DNA of 64,000 nt from Chrysoporthe austroafricana. Taxonomy: Eukaryota > Ascomycota > Sordariomycetes > Diaporthales > Cryphonectriaceae. This document shows, piece by piece, positions 50,936 through 61,900 of this stretch. The notes beneath the pieces were generated by a model. It was not told the origin of the DNA. It made no database searches and was given only the letters and a program-made list of their open reading frames with translations. Where the stretch lies: NCBI GenBank assembly GCA_001051155.2, contig JYIP02000001.1:1-64000 (forward strand), written 5' to 3'. Each line of letters opens with the position of its first letter. Within the stretch, counting starts at the first letter, position 1. The position numbers and the translations under genes were made by a program.

Positions 50936-51249
50936 AATACATTTCAATTAAAGTTTCGCAATATTTATAAGCTTAAAGCGGCTATTACTTAAATGATTCC
51001 TAAAGTTTAAGTAGTACTTAAATTCACGACTGAAAAACTATAATAATCTATTTAGTAAATATCCGTCTTTATATATCCAGCTTTTCAGTTTAGATAGCTT
51101 GAATAGCCTAGCTATCTGTCTGAATAGCTTGGATAGCTTAGCTATCTTAGCTAGCTAGCCCTAACCCTTGCTTATATAAGCACGGTTAGTTGTATCATTG
51201 GGTCTAGGGGTCCTAGTGCCCAACGGGTCTTTCCGGAATGCTTCCGTAT
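50936..51249 (+). repeat. LTR fragment 5, left part (interrupted by element 4)
   Basis: Between the element 3 LTR and element 4. Contains short tandem repeats of a tagctatc/gaatagcttg motif (51115-51165) and tagccctaaccc near 51165. With 58551-58687 it seems to make one plus-oriented LTR split by element 4. Its left boundary is not resolved. Confidence 0.5.
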
Positions 51250-51679
51250 TGTTATGAACGCTGCAGCAGATCCTTAAATATACTGTAAGGATAAGGGGTT
51301 TATGCTAACAAGAGCGATGCCGAATACTGCTTTGAGCTTTAGGACGAATTTACTGAATATTGCAATATTCATAAGCCGATATGGCTATTAATAGTAGGGT
51401 CCAATTAATACTTAGGTTAATAACTAGAAGTCCTATAGCTAATTCTTTAAGGGGTATTCCTCGCTGTTTATATACTTTGCTTCGTAGGCGAGGCTTACTG
51501 GCTTACCTAGTAAGCGGGTAAGCGTGGCTTATTAGCTTACTTGGTAATCTGGTAATCTTTATCTTATCTAACCTTAACCTTTTGCATAACTTTTGGGATT
51601 CGTACGCTTTATATAGTATTCCCAATAGGTAATTTGTCTATTTTTTTTTGCACCCGGTTTCATTTGTAAGTTCATAATA
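51250..51679 (-). repeat. 3' LTR of element 4
   Basis: 430 bp, in reverse orientation. Slightly more A/T-shifted than its partner at 58121-58550. Confidence 0.9.
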
Positions 51680-51851
51680 TTATCCCTTTTCGTATCGGCA
51701 TTAATATTTCTATCAATCCTTATAAGAGTTTTATATACCCTTATTTGTCTTTCGTACTTTCCTAATTAGGATATCGGGTAGGGTGCAAAAGAGTCGTTCT
51801 CTTAAAACTCAGTAGCGCGACTCCCTCCTGGAAGCGATTCTTTAATGCGCC

Positions 51852-52322
51852 ATGCAAATGCTTTCCTGTTCTTTTTGCGAAGGCTGCGGAATCCCCGTTT
51901 GTCAAGTTTCCGAACGAAATTCTTCCCATTGCTCGGAATGCATGCGGCTCAACCGCTCTCGTTATAATATACTGGGCGTTTCCCCCGATAAGCTGCGCAA
52001 AATGGCTCGCCGCTATCAAGAACTGGAAGACGAACTAAAGGCGGCGGAAAAGAAGGTTTTCCGGCTTTATCGCTAAAAGCGTATATAGTATAAGAAAATA
52101 ATGCAAGCTGTTTGTCGTAGCTTGTCCAGCTTGGAAGAGTTGGAAAAGCTGGAAGCCGAAGAAGCCGAGGAAGAAAGGCGCAAGGCCGCAGCAGAATGCC
52201 GAGCCGCAAAGCCTTTGGTTCCCGAAAGTCCTTTTCCTGAAAGTTTTGATTTGGATGCTGCCTTGCAACAATTTGGTTCGGGGTCGAAATGGCCCGCGCT
52301 GGACTTGGAAGCCGAGCTTTAA
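51852..52322 (+). pseudogene. Antisense Cys-rich coiled-coil ORF of element 4 (nearly intact)
   Basis: 157 codons including stop, ATG at 51852, only two internal stops (TAA at 52074, TAG at 52086), both explicable as mutated Gln/Trp codons. N-terminus has six cysteines in the pattern C-x2-C-x2-C-x4-C-x10-C-x2-C (residues 6-31), suggestive of a zinc-binding module. Then come a basic/acidic helical segment with regular Leu/Ala (about residues 50-110, coiled-coil-like), and a C-terminus with Pro, Phe and acidic residues. It is transcribed opposite to gag-pol and lies between the chromodomain end and the 3' LTR. The codons are less A/T-shifted than the surrounding pol. Proteins of this kind are common as hypothetical proteins in fungal genomes, to my recollection. 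No function is known to me. Confidence 0.78.
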
Positions 52323-52404
52323 GGTTCTGCCGGTTTCCTGGATACGGGTTTCTCTGCTTAGATAATCCCGGTAAGTAGAGTTTTCATAGGCTTATTCTTT
52401 TCTA

Positions 52405-55400
52405 TTATTATTTGTCCAAGTAATTTGCTAATGCTCGAAATGCATTTTGTAAGTTGGCCTTGGGTTCTTACGAGTTTTCACTTGCCGAGTAATCTTTCTA
52501 TTTGATAAGGTATTCGGGATTGTAATCTAGTCCGCAATATCTAAGGATTCGTTCGACTTTATATTCTGGCTCGTTATTTTCGATTTGAATGCTTTTGTTT
52601 GTTTTGGTTAATTTTGGTACTGGTTCGAAAAGCGAAATGTGGAATACCGGATGGATTTTCATTCCATAAAGTAATGCGAGTTCGAAATTGATATTTGAGA
52701 TCTTCCTTAGGATTTTGAATAGTTCCAATTTCTTATAATCCAGTAAGTAAAAGGGTCTTATTGTTTTAATGTATTCTTTCTGTCGAATAAAGTAGACTTT
52801 ATCCTTTTCCTATAGGATTGATCCCTCAATTCTTTTGGAATTGGCGTATTTCGTTATTCTTTTTTATATGAATTTCAGTTCTTTCTGGAATTCTTCTTAA
52901 ACCTTTTTAATTCTCCTAATTCGTTTTTCTGCAGCTTCTGCATTTGCTCCTGGTATTTCGTTATAATAGGCTATCGGGTTATAGCTATAGAATGCGTAGA
53001 ATGGCAATTTCTTTGTCATATTTGTATTTGCGCTATTATATGCAAATTGCGTTAGGGGTAGGAGGTCGACTTAGTTATCCTGCTCGTAATTCATATAGTA
53101 TCGTAAGTATTGTTTAATAATCTAATTAATTCTTTCCGTTTATCCGTTTATTTATAGATAGAATGCTATGGACATTCTCTATTATATTCCGAATAGCTTC
53201 GTAAGTAAGGTCCAGAAGTTTAATGCGAATTTTCTATTTCTATCGGAAATGATTTCTTTGGGCATGCCGTAATTGGCTATAACCGTTCTGAAGAACGTAT
53301 ATACGAGTTCTTCCGCTATGCTGCTTTCCTTATATAGTAAGAAGTAAGCGTACTTGCTTAGTCTGCAAACTACTACTAGAATGCTATTATACTGCATTCT
53401 AGTTAAGGGTTTTCGTAAAAGGGGTAGCTTGGTAATGAAATCCTAGCTAATAAATTGCCAAACTGCTTCCGGAACCGGGAATAATTAGAGCAATTTATAA
53501 GGCTTATAATATTCGATCTTATTCTTCTTGCAGCTATCGCATTCTCGTAGGATTTTTTCGATTTTTCATTTAAGTTCTAGTAAGTTCCAATATTTCTTGA
53601 TTCTTTCGTAAATAGCTCTAATCCCTTAATAACCGTATGCTAGTATACTATATATAGTTCTGATATATTCGTCTTGCTTTTCGGGGGTTATATTTTCAGG
53701 ATTTCTTTTTTAATTTTCGATTCTGATAATCGTATTAAGTTCTCTTGTTTCATTTACAAGGCTGCCATCTTTGTTTTGTCTGAAGATATTCTGCAATTCT
53801 TTGGGTTCCGTATCCTAGTAATCTGCTCGTTTGCTAAAAGCATCTGTTCTGCCGTTCTCTGATCTTTTGCAATATATAATCTTTAAGTCAAATTGTAAGA
53901 GGAATTCTGCTTATCTGACTTGTCGTTTATTCAAGACTTTTATTATTATAAATATTATCAAGTTTTTGTAGTCTGAATATACTATTATCTGGTATTTTGT
54001 TCCGATTAAGTAGTATTGCTATTTTTCAAATGCCTTAACGATTGCTATTAGTTCTTTGTCTGGAATGCCGTAATTGAATTCTGGGCCGTTCAGCTTTTTT
54101 GAGAAGTTGCTTATTATCCTGAGATGTCTTTGTTCGTCTCGTTAGCCTAGTTGTCCGCCAAGTGCGTAATCTAACGCGTCGGTTTCAATTTCGAATGGTT
54201 TATCTGAATCCGCTTCGCAGAGTATGGGTTCTGATATAATTCGTTCCTTGATTTTATTAAATGCTTTTTAAGCCTCTTAAGTCTATTTAAATTTGCAGTC
54301 CTTCTTTATAAGATCTGTAAGTAATCGTGCGATCTTGCTATAGTTTCGAATGAATTGTCGATAGAAGTTAGCATAACCGAAGAATGCTCTGACTTCCTTA
54401 GTTTTTTCTGATATAGGCTATTCTTTTATTGCTTAGACCTTATCTTTTTGCATGCTAATCTATCCTGGTTTGATAATATAGCCTAGGTAATCGACTTCCT
54501 GCTAATAGAACTGGCATTTGCTCGGTTTTACAAGGAATTTGTTATCTTGCAACGTTCGGAATACCTATTATATATGCTATTTGTATAATACGAAATCTTT
54601 GGAATAGATAAGGATATTGTTAAGGTAGACGATAACAATAATATCCAAGTATTCGCGGAAGATATCGTTAATCATTTCTTGGAAGGACGCGAGTGTATTG
54701 GTCAATCCAAAAAGTAAGATTATATACTCGAAATATCCATAGCGAGTCCTGAAAGCTATTTTCCAGATATTATTTTCTTTAATCCAGATATAATGGTATC
54801 CTTCCTTAAAGTCTAGGGTAGTAAACCATTTTGCTCCTATTAACCGGTCTCGCATTTCTCCTATTAATAGCAAGGGATAGCGGTTCTTGATCGTAATATC
54901 GTTAAGCTGCCGATAGTTTATGCAAAGTCGTAGCTTGCCGTTTTTCTTTAAGACAAACAGGATTGGGTATCCTGCTAGTAATCGTGATTTCCGTATATAG
55001 CCCCTCTTGAGGTTTTCGTCGATATATTCCTTGAGTGCTTGGAGCTTTGCTTGGTCCAGCTTATAAATAGGGTAGTTCTGTAGCTTTGTCCTTTCTTTCA
55101 ATGGGATTTCATAATCGAAAAGGCCGTGCTCTAGTAGGCCGTTATCGAATTTTCCTTGCTATAGTTTTTTGAACTTATAGTATTCTCGTAATACATTTTC
55201 GAGATCTAATAATAATCCTTCTTCGTCTTCTGCAATCTGTAAGAATATAAGGTATTGCTGTACGTACCTTATTTCGCTAGTTTCTTATTTCTGGGGCTTT
55301 CTCGTTTCTAGTAGCTTCGGGTATTTGTCGGGTACCGAGCCGAATTGTCTTCTGGCATATTCGTACTATAGGAGCTGTATTTCCTTATAGTTCTATAATC

Positions 55401-58058
55401 TATATTTCCTCGTATTGTTTTATACCTGACCAACTTTTTATTAGTCGGTAGTTACTTATAATCTTAATCCGTTCCTAATTTTCGTCTGGAAGTTTAAAGT
55501 ATCCGTAACCCTTCCTTATATCGTGGCTTGCCTTCTTGCCTTAAGGGTATTCATAAGCCTGTTTGAGCGCATTTTGCCGGTACTGTCCTTAGTAACTAGG
55601 TCTTTTCTTCTATTGATAATTGCAATCTTCTTAGTAAGTATAGCTTATTCCTATAAGATCTGGCTAGTAATCTAATCAATTCGAAAGTTATGCTTTTTAA
55701 GCCAAAATATTCCCAAGATTAACTCGTATTATGCCGTATTTGTAATATCAAAAATGACATTTATCGTAAGGCTTTGGATCGAGACGAATAGATAATCAGT
55801 TTCCTTATCGATTACACTTAAATTATATGCGACCGACTTTCTTTCCATAGTATTGAGCTTGTAAGGATCCTTCTTTTTCGTTTAGGGAATTCGTTCCCTA
55901 TTAACGACTTTTGGCAAGATGAAATTTCCTTATGCATTACTGTCCAGTAGTACGCTATATCGTTATCCTTTAATATACGCATCTAGAATAATATGCTTTT
56001 CGTTCTCTTTATTAGTAGCATATAGGGACCTCGTAATCCTGATCGGCTATTGTCCCATTATAGGCGATCCTTCCTTTTTGGGGTATCTTGGATATTTCTC
56101 GTTGCTTGCTATGCTAGCCTTTTTGCTTAAGCGTAGCCCTGCTGCCGATTCTTCTCGATTTTCTGCAGCCTATACTATTCTTTGGCCTTATCTTATACAT
56201 ATATGGAATATGCTATTACATAATATTATCCCTATATAGTTTTTCTATCGATGCATGCTCGTGGGCAATTGTCGGGTAGCCCTATATATGCGTTATTATT
56301 TTCGATATGCAGGACTTTTCTGTGCTTTCTTCTTTCTTCCGTAACGGAATAGATCAATTGGTCCCATTCCCTGAATGGGAACCAATCGTATTTGACTTTC
56401 TCGCTGAAATATATCTGGCAGTTATAGTAGATATAGCTAATCCAGGCAAGTTTATAATAATAAGGGTATAAGTAATTGATCCTTCCGTTTTCCTAGGGTA
56501 AGCATTCGCTATTCTGAAATGGTATACCTTGGAAGAATTCTCTTATCGTAAGCCTATAAATAATATATTCTATTTCCGTATATTTGGATATTCATTTGCT
56601 GCAATCCTGGCAATTCTTTTGCTAATAGCGGGCTATTCCTTCTAATAATTCTTCATTAGGGACTGGAATTGGTAGGTTATTTGGCTGTCTGTTAGGGTAT
56701 GCTAATTTTTCGATAGCGCCGCTGGGTATCGGTAATCCTAATTATATAGTACCGATTTCCTTTTCTACTATATTGCTCTATTATCGTTCCAAATAGTAGT
56801 TCAAGGGGTACTTTCTTAAATCTTCCTTACTTTATAAAAATCTTTTGCTAGAATAATCGGAATTGCTATCCTAGATAATAGTATCGTAAAGTGGGCTTTT
56901 CCTGCCCATAGCGAGTTATCGTTATCCCAGAAGCTTGTATAGGAACTATTCTGAACTTTCCTTTTCCGAGAAGTACAGTACGCAATAATCCTAATAGCAG
57001 GCTGTCTAGCTGATGCTGCTATAATTAGGGTCCGCTGCTTGTTCTGGTTAGATATTTTTGTCCAGCTAATTGGGTTCCTATCGCCAAGCAATATTAAGCT
57101 ATTTTTCTAGGACTAGCTTCCATTCTCGCTTTTTTCGTTCCTGCCGACAATTGCGGGCGATATAGCCTTTCTTATTACAATTATAGCAAATAACCCTTTT
57201 GCATTGCTTATATATAAAGGTATCTAATTCTATAGGCCTAGCATATATAATGCCCGAATAGGCCGTACTATTTTTTCTTTTATATTAGAACTTGCGCTTC
57301 CTAGTATTTGGTTAATATTGCGGGATAGTACTGTAGTTTTTCTGCTATTATTGCTATCGTTCGTATAATCGGTTATTAATGCGGACTGCCTTATTAATAA
57401 ACTTGCTAAATTCCTTAAGTCGGTCTTCCTTGTAAAGTTCGTCCTTAACTTCTTCCTTAAGTCCTGCATAATAGGCGTCTATAAGAGGTTCGTCCTTATA
57501 GTCGAGGTAAGCAATAATCTGCCGGAATTTGGCCGTATAGTCCGCGGCCGAGCCGGTCTATCGAAATGCTTTTAGCTGCCGTACCGCAATACGTCATTCG
57601 TCCAGGTTTCCAAAAGTCTTAGTAAGGGCTAATTCAAAGTTGGCATAGCGCTGGAAAATGCGCTTGGTATCCTCTGAGCGGAGTTCTTCGCTATTATCTA
57701 GATAATCCCGAAAGGTTGGTTCCTACTACTGGAAGGCCGTTCTTTTGAGGCGACTTCTTGCGAAATCAATCTTATCGTAAGTAGTTCTGAACTGTATTCC
57801 GTAATGCTTGAAGTAGGCTTTGAGTTATGTTAAGAAGGCCTGGAAGTCTCCTCGAGTACTTTTGTAAGGACCGGGTTTGTCGAGTTTAAAAGCCTTGGCT
57901 TGCTGGAGGGCATTGAGGCGGATAACCTTGTTCTTGACTTTTTCAAGTTATTAGTACAAAGCCATATTCTATTGCTAGAGCTGCTCGTTAGTAAGGATTA
58001 CCGGTACCTTTTCCTAAAATGCCTGATTGCTGGATAAAGACGGAATCTGGAACGCTAT
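52405..58058 (-). pseudogene. Gag-pol polyprotein of element 4 (degenerate)
   Basis: Read on the minus strand from the aligned start (ATA at 58058) to stops near 52405. Capsid about 57900-57350; CCHC near 57195 (CYNCNKKGYIARNC, Tyr for His); retropepsin near 55930 (GNFILPKVVN); RT in an open frame 55101-54577, with NGKLRLCINYRQLN and TTLDFKEGYH well kept but the catalytic box reading YLNN, so both catalytic Asp are Asn (G-to-A). RNase H about 54210-53830 (ETDALDYALGGQLG). Integrase about 53690-53060 with CDSCKKNK, DFITKLP, SDRNRKF and TER, so the DDE residues are present. Chromodomain at 52570-52495 (YKVERILRY...EYLIK). Stops are TAA/TAG. This copy cannot be active. Confidence 0.9.
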
Positions 58059-58120
58059 CGTATCCTGAATATTGCTTAAGGGGTATATACCGAACCGATC
58101 TTGAACAAGAGTTGTCAAAA

Positions 58121-58550
58121 TGTTATGAATGCTGCAGCAAATCCTTAGATATACTGTAGGGATAAGGGGTTTATGCTAACAAAAGCGATACCGAGTACTG
58201 CCTTGAGTTTCAGGACGAATTTACTGAGTATTGCAATATTCATAAGCCGATATGGCTATCAATAGTAGGGTCCAATTGATACTTAGGTTGATAATTAGAG
58301 GTCCTATGGCTAATTCTCTGAAAAGTATTTCTCGCTGTTTATATACTTTGCTTCGTAGGCGAGGCTCACTGGCTCACCTAGTGAGCGGGTAAGCGTGGCT
58401 TACTGGCTCACCTGGTGATCTGGTAATCCTTATCTTATCTAACCCTAACCCTTTGCATGACTTTTGGGATTCGTGCGCCTTATGTAGTATTCCCAGTAGG
58501 TAATTTGTCTGTTTTTCTTTGCACCCGGTTTCATTTGTGGGTTCATAATA
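58121..58550 (-). repeat. 5' LTR of element 4
   Basis: 430 bp, in reverse orientation. Contains taaccctaaccc near 58440 and the repeated cacctRgtgagc / gtaagcgtggctta motif (58365-58410). Confidence 0.9.
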
Positions 58551-58687
58551 CGTACTGTGGCTTGGCTAACGTATTGGGTTATAATACGAAGCTTTGCTGA
58601 TTAAGAATTGTATTTGGCACTGCGCTTGCTAGCATAAACCCTTTGATACTGCAAGTATCTTAAGATATTGCGGCAGCGTTTATAATA
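58551..58687 (+). repeat. LTR fragment 5, right part
   Basis: Plus-oriented LTR 3' end: gctagcataaaccctttgatactg...gcagcgtttataata aligns with the 3' ends of the LTRs of elements 1 and 2. Separated from its left part (50936-51249) by element 4. Confidence 0.65.
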
Positions 58688-58983
58688 CCTGAATTTTAAG
58701 TTTGCTAGTATCGAAGCTATATAGAAAACTCAAAATGCAATTAATTGAGAAACGGATATTTCTAATAGAGAAAGCGACGTCAAATTATCTAGTTCTGAAA
58801 AGGATTGCATTATAGTAGCTATATAGGGTCGAAAAGTTGAGAATATATATATATATATATCTATATTTGGTGTGGCTGACCAGGGTGCGCCGAAAGGGGG
58901 TGCTTTGACTTAATAACGCAAGTTAGAAGTGAAAGCTAGATCCGCATTGACAGGACCCTCGGCCATATGCTGTAGTTATCATC
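58688..58983. other. Boundary between repeat block and PKS gene
   Basis: Non-coding. Contains an (AT)n microsatellite at 58843-58862. Base composition shifts from A/T-rich to G/C-rich over about 58860-58980. This is the 3' flank of the PKS; no clear polyadenylation signal is recognised. Confidence 0.7.
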
Positions 58984-61900
58984 CTATAATCTTGTACTAG
59001 CTACTAGGAGACCTATTTTCTCAGCCACCACACCGGCCAGCCTACGGAAGGTCAGGGTCGGTGCGAGCAATTTCTGGAACGGGTAGTCGAGAGCGAACTC
59101 CTTGAATAACCACGTGCGCATTTCGGCCCCGATCATGCTGTCCAGGCCGTAGCTGGCTAGAGACGGCCCGTCGAGCTCGATTTCGTCGACGGAAATCATC
59201 AGGATGCTGGACATGCGCTTGGCAATGCGCCCTGAGATTACGTCCAGCACCACGTCATCTCCACCCTGCGAGCCCGCGGCCTGCTGCGCAGCCTTGATCG
59301 CCGTTACGAGATTGTCGTCGCCGCCGCCGCCGCCGCTACTGGCCCCATTCTCTTTGCCTCGCTCAAGGGCTGCGCGCACATGGGCGAGACGCGCGTCGTT
59401 GTACCAGTACGCGTCGAGCATGCCGCCGTCCTCCTCGGCTAGGGCGATGGACCGGGCCAACTCGCGCGGGTCCAGGCCCATGACCATGTGTGCGTTGTCG
59501 CTCGTATCAGCCGCCATCCTGCTGTGGCGGGAGCAGCGGCTCATGGCGGCCTCGAACCCGCGTAGCATCTCGGCTTCGTTGACACCATAGAGGCCCTTGC
59601 GAGCGAGGCTGGCCTCGATAGCATCGTTATCGGCCACGACGCCGACGTCCAGTACCATGGGTAGTGCAAGTGACGTGGATCTGCCGGGCCAGCGGCGGGC
59701 CAGCGCGTCTAGCACGCCATTAGCGGCCGCGTAATTGCTCTGGCCCATGTTGCCGAGCACCGCGGAGATGGAGCTGGTCATGACGAAGAAGTCGAGCGAT
59801 GCACGAGCGTGCCTAGCCAGCGCGTGCTGCAGGCACAGCGCACCGACAGCCTTAGGCCGCACAGCGGCGGCAAAGTGCGCGGCGTCCATGCTATCGAACA
59901 TGCCATCCTGGAGCACCATGGCCGCGTGCACGGCGCCACCGATGGGCCGCTGCGCCTGCGTGGCACGCACCACGTTGTCGATGGCGCCGGCGTCTGCCGC
60001 GTCTGCCAGGCGCACGTCCGCTGAGGCGCCCTCAGACGTGATGCGCGCTACTAGAGCCGCCGCCTCGGGCTTGTCGGTGCCGGAGCGCGACACGAACGTG
60101 AAGTGGCGGGCGCCCCGGTCCATCATCCAGCGCGTCAGGCTGCGTCCCAGCCCTCCGAGGCAGCCCACCAGGAGGTAGGTGACATCGGGAGAGAGCTGGA
60201 ACGGTTTTGGGGCGTCCAAAATCTGCACGTGCCATGTCAGCCAGGGTCGAGGAGCAGGCGGCATGGGGGAGGACTGGGTGGGAGACACGTACCTCAGCTC
60301 TGGCCTGACCGTAGCCGTACCGCACGATGCTCATCGTCTTCTTGTCCTGAACAGGGACCTTCTTCCTCCCAACTGCCTCAGCCAAGTCAACAACGTGATA
60401 GACGGCGGCGCATCCCAACAGCACCCCAGGGGAGCTCTTCATCAGATCAACGGCCTCGCGAAGCTCATCCGTCGAAGGGTCGCGCCATATGCCAACGGGG
60501 ACAAAGCTCGTCCCGCGAGCAAAGGGCAACGGGTCTGGTCTCACGGCCGCATCCGCGCCGCCGGTACCCGTCGGTGTTATCATGAAGAATGCGCCCCCCG
60601 CAGGCATGTGGCGCCATACCTCCTGGCTTAGCGGCGTAAAGCCGTCGAGGCACAAGACCATGGTGATATCTGGTCGCTCGCGCAAAAGCGCCGCAGCCAC
60701 GTTGTCGGGCGCGCCGTCCTCCAGCACCGACAGTCGGCTGCTGCCGCCGCCGATCTCGACCAGTTCCGCGCGCTCTGTCTCGGAGGCCACAGCGAACACC
60801 ACGTTGGTCCATCCCACGGCGCGTACAAAGCTGGCCAGCGCGGCGACGACGGGCTTGGGACCCGGAAGAACCAGCGTGAGTCCTTTGTCTCCACCGCTGC
60901 TACGCTGGACGACGCGCCAGAGACGGACGAGCGGTGTGAGAGAGGAGAGAGTGCCGGCCAGCGACTCGTCGCTGGCGGAGAGCGCGCTGTCTACCACGGT
61001 ATACTTGTCTGTGCGGACCATGGTGGACGGGAGGCCGTCATGGTTCAGAGGACTTATGGCAGCGACGCGCCGGCCAACCTCCGCTCCCGGCCCTGCTTTA
61101 GTGACGATCCCTACCACAAGGCCCTGCTTGGTTGACGAAGAATACAGGGCGCTGGTCGAGGATTCGCTTGCCTCAGTCGCAAGAGCCGCCGCCAAGACCT
61201 GAATCTCGATGCCGTCTGCAGGTCCCTCGAGAGCGGTGAGGCTTTCAAAGACGACAAGTGGCTCCTCGTTAGTTGTTTCCGTCCGCTGTAGAGTGACAGG
61301 CCGTAGCGGCACGCCCTCCGGTATCAGCTGGACCTCTGGATCTGTACTACTGGCGCCGCCGCCTTCGTCCGTCGACATGTCTCCGGCCGCCACACAGCGG
61401 TTCGTCTCCTCGTCCGCGTACACGCGCCCGATATGCAGGACACCGCTGCGCTGCAGCCAGAACTCGGTGTCGCGGCCCGAGTCCTTGGTATCAACCGCAT
61501 CGAGCACCGCCAGGACGGCATCGGCCACCGCATCGAGCGCTGTCTCGTTATCGACGTCCACAAGTGCGATGCGCACAGCCGCCTGCTCGGACCGTACGGC
61601 GCGCAGCAGGCCCTCTGCCATGCCTGAGGTTGCGGCTTGATCTGTGGCCTCGGAAGGCTCGTCGTATCCAGAAGTGCGGTGCACGTCCTGCGTGAGCCAG
61701 ACCAGGTGCGCCGACGACGCCGTGGCCAGGACGGCCTTGACGGCGGCGAAGCTGTCCGGAGAGGAGAGCATGCCGTCGAGGAGCGTGGCGTGTCTGTCAT
61801 CCACGATGATGCGCGTGTGTCGGTCCGGAACGAACTGGAACGTAGAAAGGGGCTCGTGCTGCACATCTGAGATACCAGGGCGGGCGCGGAGTGTGTCTGT

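Larger units (their letters stand above)
51250..58550 (-). mobile_element. LTR element 4: full-length Ty3/Gypsy chromodomain retrotransposon, minus strand (inactive)
   Basis: 7,301 bp with 430-bp LTRs at 51250-51679 and 58121-58550. On the plus strand its outer ends are TGTTATGAAC and GTTCATAATA. Target duplication CGTAT (51245-51249) / CGTAC (58551-58555), differing by one C/T. It is the best preserved element: a 174-codon RT frame and a nearly intact antisense ORF survive. Confidence 0.94.

Noticed and set aside
60032..60292. End of the long PKS frame read past the ER into a different C-terminus
   Set aside because: The KR coding sequence runs in another frame; the 70-bp GT-AG intron resolves it without a frameshift.
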